Shown: one piece after another, positions 8,477-17,351 of the stretch
Position numbering within the stretch: position 1 is the first letter of the stretch
Layout of the letters: each line of letters starts with the position of its first letter
DNA from: Lentisalinibacter orientalis
GTDB taxonomy: Bacteria; Pseudomonadota; Gammaproteobacteria; Steroidobacterales; Woeseiaceae
Reading direction: 5' to 3'
NCBI RefSeq assembly: GCF_040706535.1
Contig: NZ_JAPDRJ010000001.1
Location: forward strand, 1,984,001 to 2,048,000
Length of the DNA: 64,000 nt
Notes under the pieces: model-generated
What the model was told of the DNA's origin: nothing
The model's input: the letters and a program-made list of their open reading frames with translations, nothing else
The model's database searches: none
Position numbers and translations under genes: made by a program

Positions 8477-9268
8477 ATGGTTCGATTCCCGCGATTGCGG
8501 TCCGTCCGCGTGAGTCGCTTCCCGGCCGGTTTGCTGGCCGTCTTCGTGCTGGCGGCGCCGGCCGGCGGCCAGACCACGCTCGGCCAGGTGCTCAGCGAGC
8601 AGAGTGAAATCAACCGCTCGGCGCAGCGTTCCCAGGTGCGTATCAGCCAGCTGGCCGATCAGACCTCGGAGCTGCTGGGCGAGTACCGGGTGACCACCCA
8701 GCAGCTCGACCGGATCAGGATCTACAACGACAACCTCCAGCGGCTGGTCGAGGATCAGGAGGAGGAGAAGGCATCCATCACCCGCCAGCTCGAGGAGTTC
8801 GGCGACGTGGAGCAGGGCATCGTGCCCCTCATGCTGGAGATGATCTCGGACCTGCGCGCCTTCATCGAGCTGGACATGCCGTTCCAGCTGCGTGAGCGCA
8901 TGGATCGGTTGACCCGGCTCGAGGACAACATGGAGCGCTCCGACCTCACCGTGTCGGAGAAATACCGCCAGATCATGGAGGCCTACAAGGAAGAGGCCCG
9001 CTTCGGCCGCAACATCGAGGCGTACACGGGCAGCCTGGACATCGACGGCGTCGATACCCGGGTCACGTTCCTCAGGGTCGGGCGCGTCCTGCTCGCCTAT
9101 CAGACGGCCGACCGGTCCCGCACCGGCTTCTGGAACAAGCAGACCCGCCAGTGGGAGGAGCTCGACTCCTCGTACCGGCGCCCGATCACCGAGGGCATCG
9201 CCATTGCCAGGAAGCAGGCCGCCCCGCAGTTGCTGACATTGCCGGTCCCGGCCCCGGAGCAGGAATGA
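8477..9268 (+). CDS. DUF3450 periplasmic coiled-coil protein of the TonB2-type operon
   Basis: 263 residues: an N-terminal signal peptide (hydrophobic stretch about residues 15-28, ending AGGQ), a long coiled-coil region (about 35-100) and a compact C-terminal domain rich in charged residues. Sequence character and position match the DUF3450 proteins that begin TonB2/TtpC operons, such as the one upstream of ttpC in Vibrio. It is presumably secreted to the periplasm and may help connect the energy-transducing complex to its partner. Its stop overlaps the start of the next gene by four bases. The molecular role of DUF3450 is not established. Confidence 0.8.
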   Translation: MVRFPRLRSVRVSRFPAGLLAVFVLAAPAGGQTTLGQVLSEQSEINRSAQRSQVRISQLADQTSELLGEYRVTTQQLDRIRIYNDNLQRLVEDQEEEKASITRQLEEFGDVEQGIVPLMLEMISDLRAFIELDMPFQLRERMDRLTRLEDNMERSDLTVSEKYRQIMEAYKEEARFGRNIEAYTGSLDIDGVDTRVTFLRVGRVLLAYQTADRSRTGFWNKQTRQWEELDSSYRRPITEGIAIARKQAAPQLLTLPVPAPEQE

Positions 9269-10650
9269 TGAGCGCAGCCACGAGTAAGTCGGCCAGAAGC
9301 AAGGCGGCCACGGCGGCCGGCGTATTGGTCCTGGCCGTGACGATGGGGGCGGGCGCGGCACTCGCCCAGGACGCGCCCCGCGACATGGACGAGCTGCTGC
9401 AGACGGTTCGCGAGCAGGGCCAGCGACTGAGCCAGGAGAACCGGCAGCGGGAACAGGAGTTCCTGCAGAAGCGCAACCAGCAGCAGGCGCTGCTGGAGAG
9501 CGCGAAGCGCGCGCTGGCCGAGGAAGAGCGGCGCAGCGAGCGGCTGAAGACGCAGTTCGACGAGAACGAGCGCCAGCTCGAGGAGCTGAACGAGACGCTG
9601 CGCATCCGGGTCGGCGACATGGGCGAGCTGTTCGGCGTCGTGCGCCAGACCGCCGGCGAGGTCAACGGCATGGTGGATACCTCGCTCATCACCGCCGAGT
9701 ATCCGGACCGGGGCGCGATCGCGACGGAGCTGGCCTCCGCACGCGGCCTGCCCTCCATCGCCGACCTCAAGTCCCTGCAGGTGCTCATCCTGGAGGAGAT
9801 GGCGGGCTCCGGCGACGTCGACCGGTTCGCGGCCACCATCCGTAACGCGGCAGGCCAGGAGGAGAGCGCCGAAGTGGTGCGGGTGGGGCTGTTCAACGTG
9901 ATCACCGGCAACCGCTTCCTGCAGTACGACCCGGCGGCGGACGAGCTGCAGGAGCTGGCCCGGCAGCCGGACGACCGCTTCCGCAGCCTGGCGGAGAACC
10001 TGTACACCGCGCGCGAAGGCAACGCCCGTATGGCGGTGGATCCCAGTCGCGGCGCGCTGCTGAGCCTGGTGGTGCAGTCACCGAGTCTCGGCGAGCGTAT
10101 CAATCAGGGCGGCACCGTGGGCTACGTCATCATCGCCATCGGCTGCATCGGCCTGCTGATCGCGCTGTGGCGCCTGCTGGCGCTGCTGGTCACCGGCCGC
10201 AAGCTCAGCTCGCAGCTGAAGCGCGACAGCGCCTCGGAGGGCAACCCGCTCGGCCGCATCCTGAAGGTGTTCGAGGACAACAAGCACATCGACACCGAGA
10301 CCCTGGAGCTGAAGCTGGACGAGGCCATCCTCAAGGAGACGCCGCGCCTGGAGCAGGGACAGGGCTGGATCAAGGTCATCGCGGCGGTGGCGCCGCTGCT
10401 CGGTCTGCTCGGCACGGTGGTCGGCATGATCCGCACCTTCCAGGCCATCACGCTGTTCGGCACGGGCGACCCGAAGCTCATGGCCGGCGGCATCTCCCAG
10501 GCGCTGGTCACGACGGTGCTGGGGCTGGTGGTCGCCATCCCGCTGGTGTTCCTGCACAGCCTGGTCGCCGCGCGCAGCCGCGCGATGGTGGAAGTGCTGG
10601 AGGAGCAGAGCGCGGGCATGATCGCGCGCCACTCCGAGAGGGGCGTTTAA
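9265..10650 (+). CDS. TtpC-like MotA/TolQ/ExbB proton-channel protein with periplasmic coiled coil
   Basis: 461 residues, about twice the size of a standard ExbB. A signal peptide (about residues 12-34), a long charged coiled coil (about 45-125) and a periplasmic region precede a C-terminal ExbB-like channel. Its membrane segments include VGYVIIAIGCIGLLIALW, the WIKVIAAVAPLLGLLGTVVG stretch and a last helix near ALVTTVLGLVVAIPLVF. This architecture is that of Vibrio TtpC, the fourth component of TonB2 systems. Two ATG codons occur in tandem; the first, with GGAG five bases upstream and a 4-base overlap with the DUF3450 stop, was taken. Confidence 0.85.
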   Translation: MMSAATSKSARSKAATAAGVLVLAVTMGAGAALAQDAPRDMDELLQTVREQGQRLSQENRQREQEFLQKRNQQQALLESAKRALAEEERRSERLKTQFDENERQLEELNETLRIRVGDMGELFGVVRQTAGEVNGMVDTSLITAEYPDRGAIATELASARGLPSIADLKSLQVLILEEMAGSGDVDRFAATIRNAAGQEESAEVVRVGLFNVITGNRFLQYDPAADELQELARQPDDRFRSLAENLYTAREGNARMAVDPSRGALLSLVVQSPSLGERINQGGTVGYVIIAIGCIGLLIALWRLLALLVTGRKLSSQLKRDSASEGNPLGRILKVFEDNKHIDTETLELKLDEAILKETPRLEQGQGWIKVIAAVAPLLGLLGTVVGMIRTFQAITLFGTGDPKLMAGGISQALVTTVLGLVVAIPLVFLHSLVAARSRAMVEVLEEQSAGMIARHSERGV

Positions 10651-10671
10651 CGGTCAGCCGGGACGGTCAGC

Positions 10672-11196
10672 ATGTATCTGCTCGAGTCCGCATTCATCGC
10701 CATCCGCAGCTTCTTCGAAGCCGGCGGCGACGTGCTCTGGGCCATCCTTGCGGTGACCACGCTGATGTGGACGCTCATCATCGAGCGGTTCTGGTTCTTC
10801 CGCTGGGTGCTGCCCGGGCTGGAACGACGGGCGGTCGAGGAGTGGGATCAGCGCGAGGACACGGACTCGTGGTACGCCCGGCGCATCCGCGACCAGCTGA
10901 TCTCGGAGATCTCGGTGGAGAGTCACCGCTATATCCTGATGATCAAGACACTGATGGCCATCCTGCCGCTGCTCGGCCTGCTGGGCACCGTGACCGGGAT
11001 GATCCTGGTGTTCGACGTGATGGCGTTCGCCGGCACTGGCAACGCGCGCCTGATGGCGGGCGGCGTCTCGGCGGCCACCATCCCGACCATGTCCGGTCTG
11101 GTGGCGGCGCTGTCCGGCCTCTATCTGGCCACCTATCTCGAACGGCGCGCCGGCAAGGAAGTCCAACGATTCGAGGAGATGCTGGTCCACCACTGA
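10672..11196 (+). CDS. exbB: ExbB-type proton channel subunit (MotA/TolQ/ExbB family)
   Basis: 174 residues, typical of the short ExbB2 form. Three transmembrane segments are visible: about residues 20-42 (VLWAILAVTTLMWTLIIERF), 90-115 (the LPLLGLLGTVTGMI motif) and 135-155. It forms the pentameric inner-membrane channel that, with ExbD, converts proton flow into motion of TonB. It lies between the TtpC-like gene and two exbD genes, with short spacers consistent with one operon. Confidence 0.9.
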   Translation: MYLLESAFIAIRSFFEAGGDVLWAILAVTTLMWTLIIERFWFFRWVLPGLERRAVEEWDQREDTDSWYARRIRDQLISEISVESHRYILMIKTLMAILPLLGLLGTVTGMILVFDVMAFAGTGNARLMAGGVSAATIPTMSGLVAALSGLYLATYLERRAGKEVQRFEEMLVHH

Positions 11197-11215
11197 GGGG
11201 GCCGCGGAGCAAGCG

Positions 11216-11620
11216 ATGCGCAGACGGCTGAAACGGCACGACGAGGAGGCGGAGATCAACATCACGCCGATGCTCGACATCGTGTTCATCATGCTGATCT
11301 TCTTCATTGTCACGACCTCCTTCGTGAAGGAGTTCGGCGTCGACCTGAACCGTCCCTCGAGCGAGCCGCCGAAGGATCAGAAACTCTCCGAGGTGATCGC
11401 CATCCGCATCAGCGACACGGGGCAGATCTCCATCAAGGGCCGGCCCACGGACATCCGCGCCGTGCGGGCCAACATCGAGAGCGGCCTCGCGGTGGATCCC
11501 GATGCCGCGGTGGTGATCGCGGCGGACCGCAACGCCGACGCCGGCATCCTGGTGCGGGTGGTCGACCAGGCCCGGGTGGCGGGCGCCAGCAAGGTCTCGC
11601 TGGCGGCGCTGGCCGACTGA
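11216..11620 (+). CDS. exbD: ExbD-type energy transducer, first copy
   Basis: 134 residues: a short cytoplasmic tail, one transmembrane helix in the motif EINITPMLDIVFIMLIFFIV, and a periplasmic domain of about 90 residues. The aspartate of the MLDIVF motif is the conserved proton-carrying residue of the ExbD/TolR family. An 82-base stretch covering this helix is almost identical to the next gene, while the periplasmic domains differ clearly. Starts at ATG 11216, 19 bases after exbB. Confidence 0.9.
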   Translation: MRRRLKRHDEEAEINITPMLDIVFIMLIFFIVTTSFVKEFGVDLNRPSSEPPKDQKLSEVIAIRISDTGQISIKGRPTDIRAVRANIESGLAVDPDAAVVIAADRNADAGILVRVVDQARVAGASKVSLAALAD

Positions 11621-11753
11621 CGGATCGGGGACAACCATGCCGCGCAAGCATTCGACGCCGGAGGACGAGACGGAGATCAACATCACGCCGATGCTCGACA
11701 TCGTGTTCATCATGCTGATCTTCTTCATCGTGACCACCTCCTTCGTGAAGGAG
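11251..11753. repeat. Near-identical 82-bp direct repeat covering the transmembrane segments of both exbD genes
   Basis: Bases 11251-11332 and 11672-11753 align over 82 bases with only three differences (att/atc, gtc/gtg, acg/acc), all synonymous. Outside this block the two genes diverge quickly, both in the first residues and in the periplasmic domain. The pattern indicates a tandem duplication with later local homogenisation or very strong constraint. Confidence 0.9.
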
Positions 11754-12044
11754 ACGGGCATCGATCCCAACCGGCCGGAGGCCGAGACCGCGGAGGCGCG
11801 CCCGCGCGGCAACATCCTGATCGGCGTGAACGAGACCGGCGACATCTGGATCAACAAGCGGGAAGTCGAGCTGAACCAGATCCGCCAGATCGTGGAGGAC
11901 GCCCTGACCGAGAATCCGGAGAGTTCGGCGGTGATCATCGCCGACCAGGAATCGCCCACGGGCACCTTGATCGACATCATGGATCAGGTGAGACTCGGGG
12001 GTGTGGTCGACATCTCGGTGGCGGCCGAGCCGGAGGGCACGTGA
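11637..12044 (+). CDS. exbD: ExbD-type energy transducer, second copy
   Basis: 135 residues with the same EINITPMLDIVFIMLIFFIV membrane segment and conserved aspartate as the copy upstream, and a distinct periplasmic domain (SAVIIADQESPTGTLIDIMD near the C-terminus). ExbD works as a dimer inside the ExbB pentamer, so the two copies could form a heterodimer or serve two states of the complex; this is inference. Starts 16 bases after the first exbD stop and precedes tonB. Confidence 0.9.
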   Translation: MPRKHSTPEDETEINITPMLDIVFIMLIFFIVTTSFVKETGIDPNRPEAETAEARPRGNILIGVNETGDIWINKREVELNQIRQIVEDALTENPESSAVIIADQESPTGTLIDIMDQVRLGGVVDISVAAEPEGT

Positions 12045-12084
12045 GGAAGAAGGGCACGCAGGCGCACGGGCGGGGAGGCAGGAC

Positions 12085-12714
12085 ATGAGGTTCCTGGTAT
12101 CCCTCGGTGCCGGCATCCTGGTGGCGCTTGGCCTGTTCCTGCTGATGCACCAGCTCATCTCGGGTTCGCCCGACATCCGCAAGGACGACGACGACCGCCT
12201 GTCACTCGACTTCGTCCGCGTGGAGCAGGATGAGATCGAGAACATCAAGGAGCGCAAGCCGCCGCCGGAGCCGGAGAAGCCGAAGGAGCCGCCGCCGCCG
12301 CCGAAGCTGAGCCAGCCCTCTCAGGACAAACCGCGGCCGGACCTGCCGCGCATGGAGACTCCGCGCATCGACATGCCGGCGAGCGCGGGCGGCGGGCCGT
12401 ATCTCGGCCAGTGGAGCGCCGGCGACCCCGGTGCCGAGGGCGACGTCATCCCCATCGTGCGCATCGAGCCCCAGTGGCCGCGGGAGGCCCTTATCGAGGG
12501 CATCAGCGGCTGGGTGCTGATCGAGTTCACCATCAACGAGGACGGCACGGTCTCCGATCCGGAGGTGGTGGACGCGGAGCCGCGCCGGATGTTCGAGCGC
12601 AACGCGCTGCGCGCCATCTTCAAGTGGAAGTTCAAGCCGCGCATCATCGACGGTCAGCCGGTGAAGCGCAGGGCCACGCAGCGGATCGACTTCAACATCG
12701 ACGAGGCGACATGA
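12085..12714 (+). CDS. tonB: TonB family energy-transducing protein
   Basis: 209 residues. An N-terminal signal anchor (about residues 4-24) is followed by a short proline-rich spacer (about 55-90, many Pro/Glu/Lys) and a C-terminal TonB domain of about 90 residues (VRIEPQWPREALIEGISGWV through FKPRIIDGQPV). It spans the periplasm to energise TonB-dependent outer-membrane receptors. The spacer is short, as in TonB2 proteins. ATG 12085 has a good ribosome site (GGGGAGG); the longer open frame upstream has none. The stop overlaps the next start (ATGA). Confidence 0.92.
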   Translation: MRFLVSLGAGILVALGLFLLMHQLISGSPDIRKDDDDRLSLDFVRVEQDEIENIKERKPPPEPEKPKEPPPPPKLSQPSQDKPRPDLPRMETPRIDMPASAGGGPYLGQWSAGDPGAEGDVIPIVRIEPQWPREALIEGISGWVLIEFTINEDGTVSDPEVVDAEPRRMFERNALRAIFKWKFKPRIIDGQPVKRRATQRIDFNIDEAT

Positions 12715-14012
12715 GCGGTCGGGCCTTCTCCTGCGCAAGTATCGCGCGGAGCGCCATGGGCGCCCTGGCCGCGCTGCTCCTGCTGGCAACCGGGCCGGCC
12801 CTGGCCCAGGGCAAGGTCTGCCTGGACACCACCGCCGTGGAGCGCGACGACCCGGGCAGCACCATGGGCGAGCTGGCCTACAAGCGGCTGTCAAAGATCC
12901 ACGAGCTGATGGGCGAGGATCGTTACGACGACGCCCTCACCGAGATCGGCAAGATGGAGAACATGCGCCTGAACGACTACGAGAAGGCGCTGATGTGGCA
13001 GACCTACGGCTTCATCTATTCCGCGCGCGGCGATTTCGGCAAGGCCATCGATTATTTCGAGCGCAGCCTGGCCGAGGACGCTCTCAGCACCCAGGCCCAG
13101 CAGGGCATGCTCTACTCGCTGGCCGGCCTGTACCAGTCCGAGGGCCGCTACGAGGACGCCATCGAGACCATGCGCACCTGGTTCCGCTACGCCGAGGAGC
13201 CCGACGCCGCAGCCTACATCCTGGTGGGCGGCAGTTTCGCCGAACTCGAGCGCTATCGGGAGGCGCTGCCCTGCGTGCAGCTGGCCATCGAGAAGGCCGA
13301 CAAGCCGAAGGAATCGTGGTATCAGCTGGAGCTGGCCATCCACATGGAGCAAGAGGCCTTCAGGCCGGCCGTCGACGTCCTGCGCACGATGGTCCGGCTC
13401 TGGCCGGACAAGCGTCGCTACTGGGAGACCCTGTCGGGCGTGTACCTGGAGCTGAAGGAGGACCAGCTGGCGCTGGCCACCATGATGGCCGCCTACAACC
13501 GCGGCCTGATCACCGAAGGCCCCAAGATTCTCAACCTCGTGCGCCTGAATCTCTACCTGGACAGCCCCTACGTTGCCGGCCGGATACTCGCCCGCGGCAT
13601 CGAGGAGGGTGCGCTGGAGCGCGACGCAGACAATCTGAACCTGCTGCGCTCGGCGTGGACCTCGGCGAAGGAGTACGACCGCGCCGTCGCCGTGATCGAC
13701 CAGCTGGGACAGCTCACCGGCGATCCCAAGTACTACATGGACAAGGCGAGCATCCTGAACGAGCAGGCGCGCTGGGAGGACGTGATCGCGGCGGCCCGCC
13801 AGGCGCTCGACGCCGGCACGGAGACGCCCGCCCGGGCCTGGCTGCTGATGGGCATGGCCTACACCGAGCTCGATCGCCTCGGCGAGGCGCTGCAGGCCTT
13901 CGACAGGGTCCGCGAGACCGGCGACGCCAAGGAGCGCCAGAATGCCGCCGCCTGGATCGCCTTCGTGCGCGACCGCCAGGCCGTCGAGGCGGCGCGGATC
14001 GCCTCCGGCTGA
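12711..14012 (+). CDS. Secreted tetratricopeptide-repeat protein of the TonB2-type operon
   Basis: 433 residues with a signal peptide (about 1-32, cleavage near ALAQG) and many TPR-like helical pairs through most of the length (for example YGFIYSARGDFGKAIDYFER and MLYSLAGLYQSEGRYEDAIE). TPR proteins of this size close TonB2/TtpC operons in Vibrio and relatives and are probably periplasmic scaffolds for the complex. Overlaps tonB by four bases. No terminator with a clear U-tract follows; a weak GC hairpin lies at about 14022-14045. Confidence 0.85.
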   Translation: MSGRAFSCASIARSAMGALAALLLLATGPALAQGKVCLDTTAVERDDPGSTMGELAYKRLSKIHELMGEDRYDDALTEIGKMENMRLNDYEKALMWQTYGFIYSARGDFGKAIDYFERSLAEDALSTQAQQGMLYSLAGLYQSEGRYEDAIETMRTWFRYAEEPDAAAYILVGGSFAELERYREALPCVQLAIEKADKPKESWYQLELAIHMEQEAFRPAVDVLRTMVRLWPDKRRYWETLSGVYLELKEDQLALATMMAAYNRGLITEGPKILNLVRLNLYLDSPYVAGRILARGIEEGALERDADNLNLLRSAWTSAKEYDRAVAVIDQLGQLTGDPKYYMDKASILNEQARWEDVIAAARQALDAGTETPARAWLLMGMAYTELDRLGEALQAFDRVRETGDAKERQNAAAWIAFVRDRQAVEAARIASG

Positions 14013-14056
14013 AGCCGTCCGGCCGGGGCCTGTCAAAAGGCCCTGGTCAACCAGCC

Positions 14057-14881
14057 CTACGTCCCGGCCGGACCGCGCGCCTCCATCCTGGTTTCGGCCT
14101 CCGTCATCGTCTCGTCCCGCCGGTCTTCCGCAGGCGCCGGCGTCTCAGCGGCCGGATGCAGGTCGGGCTCGTCCAGATGCTCGAGAATCCGCGTCCGTGA
14201 CAGGGTGGCGAGAGAGGCCGGAGTCTGGCCGGCGGTGTCGATGGGCTCCAGCAGCGTGACGCGCAGGCGTTGCGGCCGCGGCAGCAGCCGGCTCGATGGC
14301 AGCGCATGGCGGGAGCCGTGGATCACGGCAGGCACCAGCGGCGCCTGTGCTTTCGCGGCGACGGCAAAGGCGCCGCCGCGGAAGCGGCGCAGCCCGGGCT
14401 CGGCGTGGAAGGTGCCCTCCGGAAAGAAGGCCAGCGATTCGCCCACGTGCGCGCGGCGCAGGATGGTGCGCGCATCCCGCGCGCTGCGGCCGTGGTGGAA
14501 ACGCTCCACGAACTGGGCACCGATGCGCCGCAGCAGGTAATGCGCCAGCGGCACCCGCTGCATCTCGCTCTTGATCACGAAGGCGAAGCGCGGCGGCAGC
14601 GCGGCGCAGAGGATGATGCCGTCCAGGTAGCTCGCGTGGTTGGCCACCACCACGCAGGGCCGCCCCGGCAGGTGACGGCGGTTGTCGATGCCGGGGCCCA
14701 TGCCGGTGGCCAGGAAGAGCAGACGGGCGCCGCTGCGCGCCGCCGCCCGCCGCCGGCCCAGTCCCGGCAGGACGGTGACCAGCAGCAGCGTGACGGGGAC
14801 GCAGACGAGGAACACGGCAGCGAACCACAGGCCGTACAGCGCGTGCCACGCCTCGCGGGCGAGTCCGATCAGTCTGGCCAT
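14057..14881 (-). CDS. 1-acyl-sn-glycerol-3-phosphate acyltransferase family protein (PlsC-like)
   Basis: 274 residues. An N-terminal membrane segment (about 12-38) precedes the acyltransferase motifs: NHASYLD (the HX4D catalytic motif) near residues 81-87 and FPEGTF near 154-159. Such proteins acylate lysophosphatidic acid or related lysolipids at the inner membrane. The C-terminal tail of about 40 residues is Glu/Pro/Ala-rich and beyond the domain. ATG 14881 has a GAGGGAAG ribosome site. Convergent with the TPR gene. The exact lipid substrate cannot be told from sequence. Confidence 0.88.
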   Translation of the reverse strand: MARLIGLAREAWHALYGLWFAAVFLVCVPVTLLLVTVLPGLGRRRAAARSGARLLFLATGMGPGIDNRRHLPGRPCVVVANHASYLDGIILCAALPPRFAFVIKSEMQRVPLAHYLLRRIGAQFVERFHHGRSARDARTILRRAHVGESLAFFPEGTFHAEPGLRRFRGGAFAVAAKAQAPLVPAVIHGSRHALPSSRLLPRPQRLRVTLLEPIDTAGQTPASLATLSRTRILEHLDEPDLHPAAETPAPAEDRRDETMTEAETRMEARGPAGT

Positions 14882-15089
14882 CTTCCCTCAGCGTAGCGGG
14901 TTCGCATCGTAGAGTGTGAACCCGGTCACGTTATGTTAATGCTTTGGGGAATCTGTGACAGCGGTCACGCCCCCCCTGGGGCCGGGCGGACATACTCGCT
15001 CTCCGATCCGGCAATGGCCATTGTAATTGGCCGGCACGTGGCCGGTGCAATCCGCGGCACCCAGCGAGCAGCGACCGAAGATACGCAAG

Positions 15090-16028
15090 ATGAGCTACAG
15101 CCCAGCGCGCAAACAGACCGAGGAGGCCGCCGTCAGTGCCGCCTCCGAGGCCATGATCGACAAGTTCCTCGACGCCATCTGGATGGAGCGGGGCCTGTCG
15201 AAGAATACGCTGGGCGCCTATCGCGCCGACCTCATGGCGCTGGCTCGCTTCGTCGCCGACGACGGCACGGAGATCGTCAAGGCCGGCAAGCCGGAGCTGC
15301 TGGCCTTCATCGCCTGGCGGGTGGAGCAGGGCGCCAAACCCCGCTCCACGGCGCGACAGCTGTCCAGTTTCCGCCGCTTCTACCGCTATCTCTGCCGCGA
15401 AGGCGTCATCGCCGACGATCCGACAGCGGACATCGAGATGCCGCGCATCGGCCGCTCACTGCCGAAGTCGCTCACCGAGGAGGAGGTGGAATCGCTGCTG
15501 GCCGCGCCCAATACGGAAGAGCCTCTCGGCCACCGTGACCGGGCGATGCTGGAGCTGCTCTATGCCACCGGCCTGCGGGTCTCGGAGCTGATCAACCTCA
15601 AGCAGAACCAGGTCAACCTGAACCAGGGCGTCCTGCGCATCGTCGGCAAGGGCGACCGCGAGCGGCTGATCCCGCTCGGCGAGGAATCCCAGCGCTGGCT
15701 GCGGGACTTCATGGAGGGGCCCCGGGTCGAGATCCTGCTGGAGCGCCAGACCGATTACATGTTCCCCACCCGCCGGGGCGACCGCATGACCCGGCAGGCC
15801 TTCTGGCACATTATCAAGCGCTACGCCCAGAAAGCCGGCGTGAAGAAGAAGCTCTCCCCGCATACACTGCGCCATGCCTTCGCCACCCACCTGCTGAACA
15901 ACGGTGCGGACCTGCGCGTGGTGCAGCTGCTGCTCGGCCACAGCGACCTGTCCACCACGCAGATCTACACCCACGTGGCGCGGGAGCGGCTGAAGGACCT
16001 GCACGGGGCGCATCACCCCCGGGGCTGA
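15090..16028 (+). CDS. xerD: Tyrosine recombinase XerD
   Basis: 312 residues. The N-terminal core-binding domain is followed by a catalytic domain with all six active-site residues: Arg163 (ATGLRVSEL), Lys187, His258, Arg261 (SPHTLRHAFATHLL), His284 (LLGHSDLSTT) and Tyr293. It resolves chromosome dimers at dif together with XerC and FtsK. The neighbour dsbC is the classical xerD partner, which supports XerD over XerC. Start taken at ATG 15090 (MSYSPARKQ); the longer frame upstream lacks family-like sequence. recJ, usual in this neighbourhood, is not here. Confidence 0.92.
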   Translation: MSYSPARKQTEEAAVSAASEAMIDKFLDAIWMERGLSKNTLGAYRADLMALARFVADDGTEIVKAGKPELLAFIAWRVEQGAKPRSTARQLSSFRRFYRYLCREGVIADDPTADIEMPRIGRSLPKSLTEEEVESLLAAPNTEEPLGHRDRAMLELLYATGLRVSELINLKQNQVNLNQGVLRIVGKGDRERLIPLGEESQRWLRDFMEGPRVEILLERQTDYMFPTRRGDRMTRQAFWHIIKRYAQKAGVKKKLSPHTLRHAFATHLLNNGADLRVVQLLLGHSDLSTTQIYTHVARERLKDLHGAHHPRG

Positions 16029-16180
16029 TTCGGTCGGGCTGCCGGATCCCGGCGCGCCCTCTGCTACAATGCGCACCGCCCGGCCCGGGCGGGAACGATG
16101 GACGGATCGTCTTGTCCCATCCCCCATGTCCCCGGCCTGCCCCAGGCGCCGCCGGTCAACCGTCAATCAGAGGACTCTCT

Positions 16181-16948
16181 ATGCGTAGTGTCATCGGATC
16201 GCTGTCGCCGATTCTCCCGGCAGTCGTCTCGCTCGCTGTCTCGCTGGCCGCCGGCCTGGCTCCCGCCGCGGCCCTGGCAGACGCCGACGAGGATCTCGCG
16301 CGCGTCCGGGCGGAGATCACCGAGCGCTTCCCGCAGCTCGATCCGGAGAGCATCAACGAAGGTCCGATCCCGGGTTTCTTCGAGATCCGGCAGGGCGTGC
16401 TGGTGGCCTACGTCACCACGGACGGACGCTACCTGTTCCAGGGCGACCTCATCGACCTGGAGACCCGCACCAACCTGACCGAGGCGGCGATGAACGGCGA
16501 GCGCCGGCGCGTGATGGATGCGTTGCCGGACGACGACGCCATCGTGTTCGCGCCGGCCGATCCGAAACACACGGTCAGCATCTTCACGGATATCGACTGC
16601 GGCTTCTGCCGCAAGCTGCACCGCGAGATCGACGAGTACAACGAGGCGGGCATCGCGGTGCGCTATCTGCTGTATCCGCGCAGCGGTCCCGGCCAGGCGT
16701 CATGGCAGAAGGCGGAGAGCGTCTGGTGTGCCGACGACCGGAATACGGCGCTCACGCGGGCCAAGAACGACCAGCCGGTGCAGTCCCGCGAGTGCGACGC
16801 GTCCATGGTGCAGCACCACTACGACCTCGGCCGCGACATCGGCCTGCGCGGCACGCCGGCCATCGTGACCGAGACGGGGGAACTCGTGAGCGGCTACCTG
16901 CCGCCGGCGCAGCTGCTGGAGCGGCTGGAGAGTAACGGCGGGGAGTGA
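16181..16948 (+). CDS. dsbC: Periplasmic disulfide isomerase DsbC
   Basis: 255 residues. A signal peptide (about 1-33, ending ALA-DA) is followed by the N-terminal dimerisation domain (about 35-110) and the thioredoxin-fold catalytic domain with Cys140-Gly-Phe-Cys143 and the cis-proline loop RGTPAIV. A second cysteine pair (VWC and REC) fits the structural disulfide of DsbC. It repairs wrong disulfides in the periplasm and is kept reduced by DsbD. ATG 16181 preceded by AGAGGA was chosen over the longer frame because it begins the signal peptide. It lies 152 bases after xerD. Confidence 0.92.
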   Translation: MRSVIGSLSPILPAVVSLAVSLAAGLAPAAALADADEDLARVRAEITERFPQLDPESINEGPIPGFFEIRQGVLVAYVTTDGRYLFQGDLIDLETRTNLTEAAMNGERRRVMDALPDDDAIVFAPADPKHTVSIFTDIDCGFCRKLHREIDEYNEAGIAVRYLLYPRSGPGQASWQKAESVWCADDRNTALTRAKNDQPVQSRECDASMVQHHYDLGRDIGLRGTPAIVTETGELVSGYLPPAQLLERLESNGGE

Positions 16949-16978
16949 CGGTCGGGAGCGCGGCTCAGCGCTCCAGGT

Positions 16979-17302
16979 TCAGCGCTCCAGGTGCTCCAGC
17001 TTGTCCGGGACGCCTTCCCATTCCTTCGCGTCCTCCGGCGGATCCTTCGCCTCGGTGATCACCGGCCACTCGCGGCTCAGTTCCGCATTCAGCTCCAGGA
17101 ATTTCTCCTGGCCCGCCGGTAACTCGTCCTCGGAGTAGATGGCCTCCACCGGGCATTCCGGTTCGCACAGCGTGCAGTCGATGCATTCCTCGGGGTCGAT
17201 GACCAGGAAGTTCGGGCCTTCGTGGAAGCAATCCACCGGGCAGACCTCGACACAGTCCGTGTATTTGCACTTGATGCAGCTCTCTGTGACGACGAAGGTC
17301 AT
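16979..17302 (-). CDS. fdxA: Seven-iron ferredoxin FdxA ([3Fe-4S][4Fe-4S])
   Basis: 107 residues, the usual length for Azotobacter-type ferredoxin I. Nine cysteines lie in the first 50 residues in the order expected for one 3Fe and one 4Fe cluster (CIKCKYTDCVEVCPVDC, then CIDCTLCEPECPVEAI). The charged C-terminal tail (about 55-107) is also typical. A low-potential electron carrier; its partner enzyme is not indicated by the neighbours. The stop region repeats the segment cgctccagg, a minor local duplication. Confidence 0.94.
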   Translation of the reverse strand: MTFVVTESCIKCKYTDCVEVCPVDCFHEGPNFLVIDPEECIDCTLCEPECPVEAIYSEDELPAGQEKFLELNAELSREWPVITEAKDPPEDAKEWEGVPDKLEHLER

Positions 17303-17351
17303 GGTTACCTCTGTTTCCTCTTGAACCGTGGCCCGCCGGAGCGGAGGCCGG

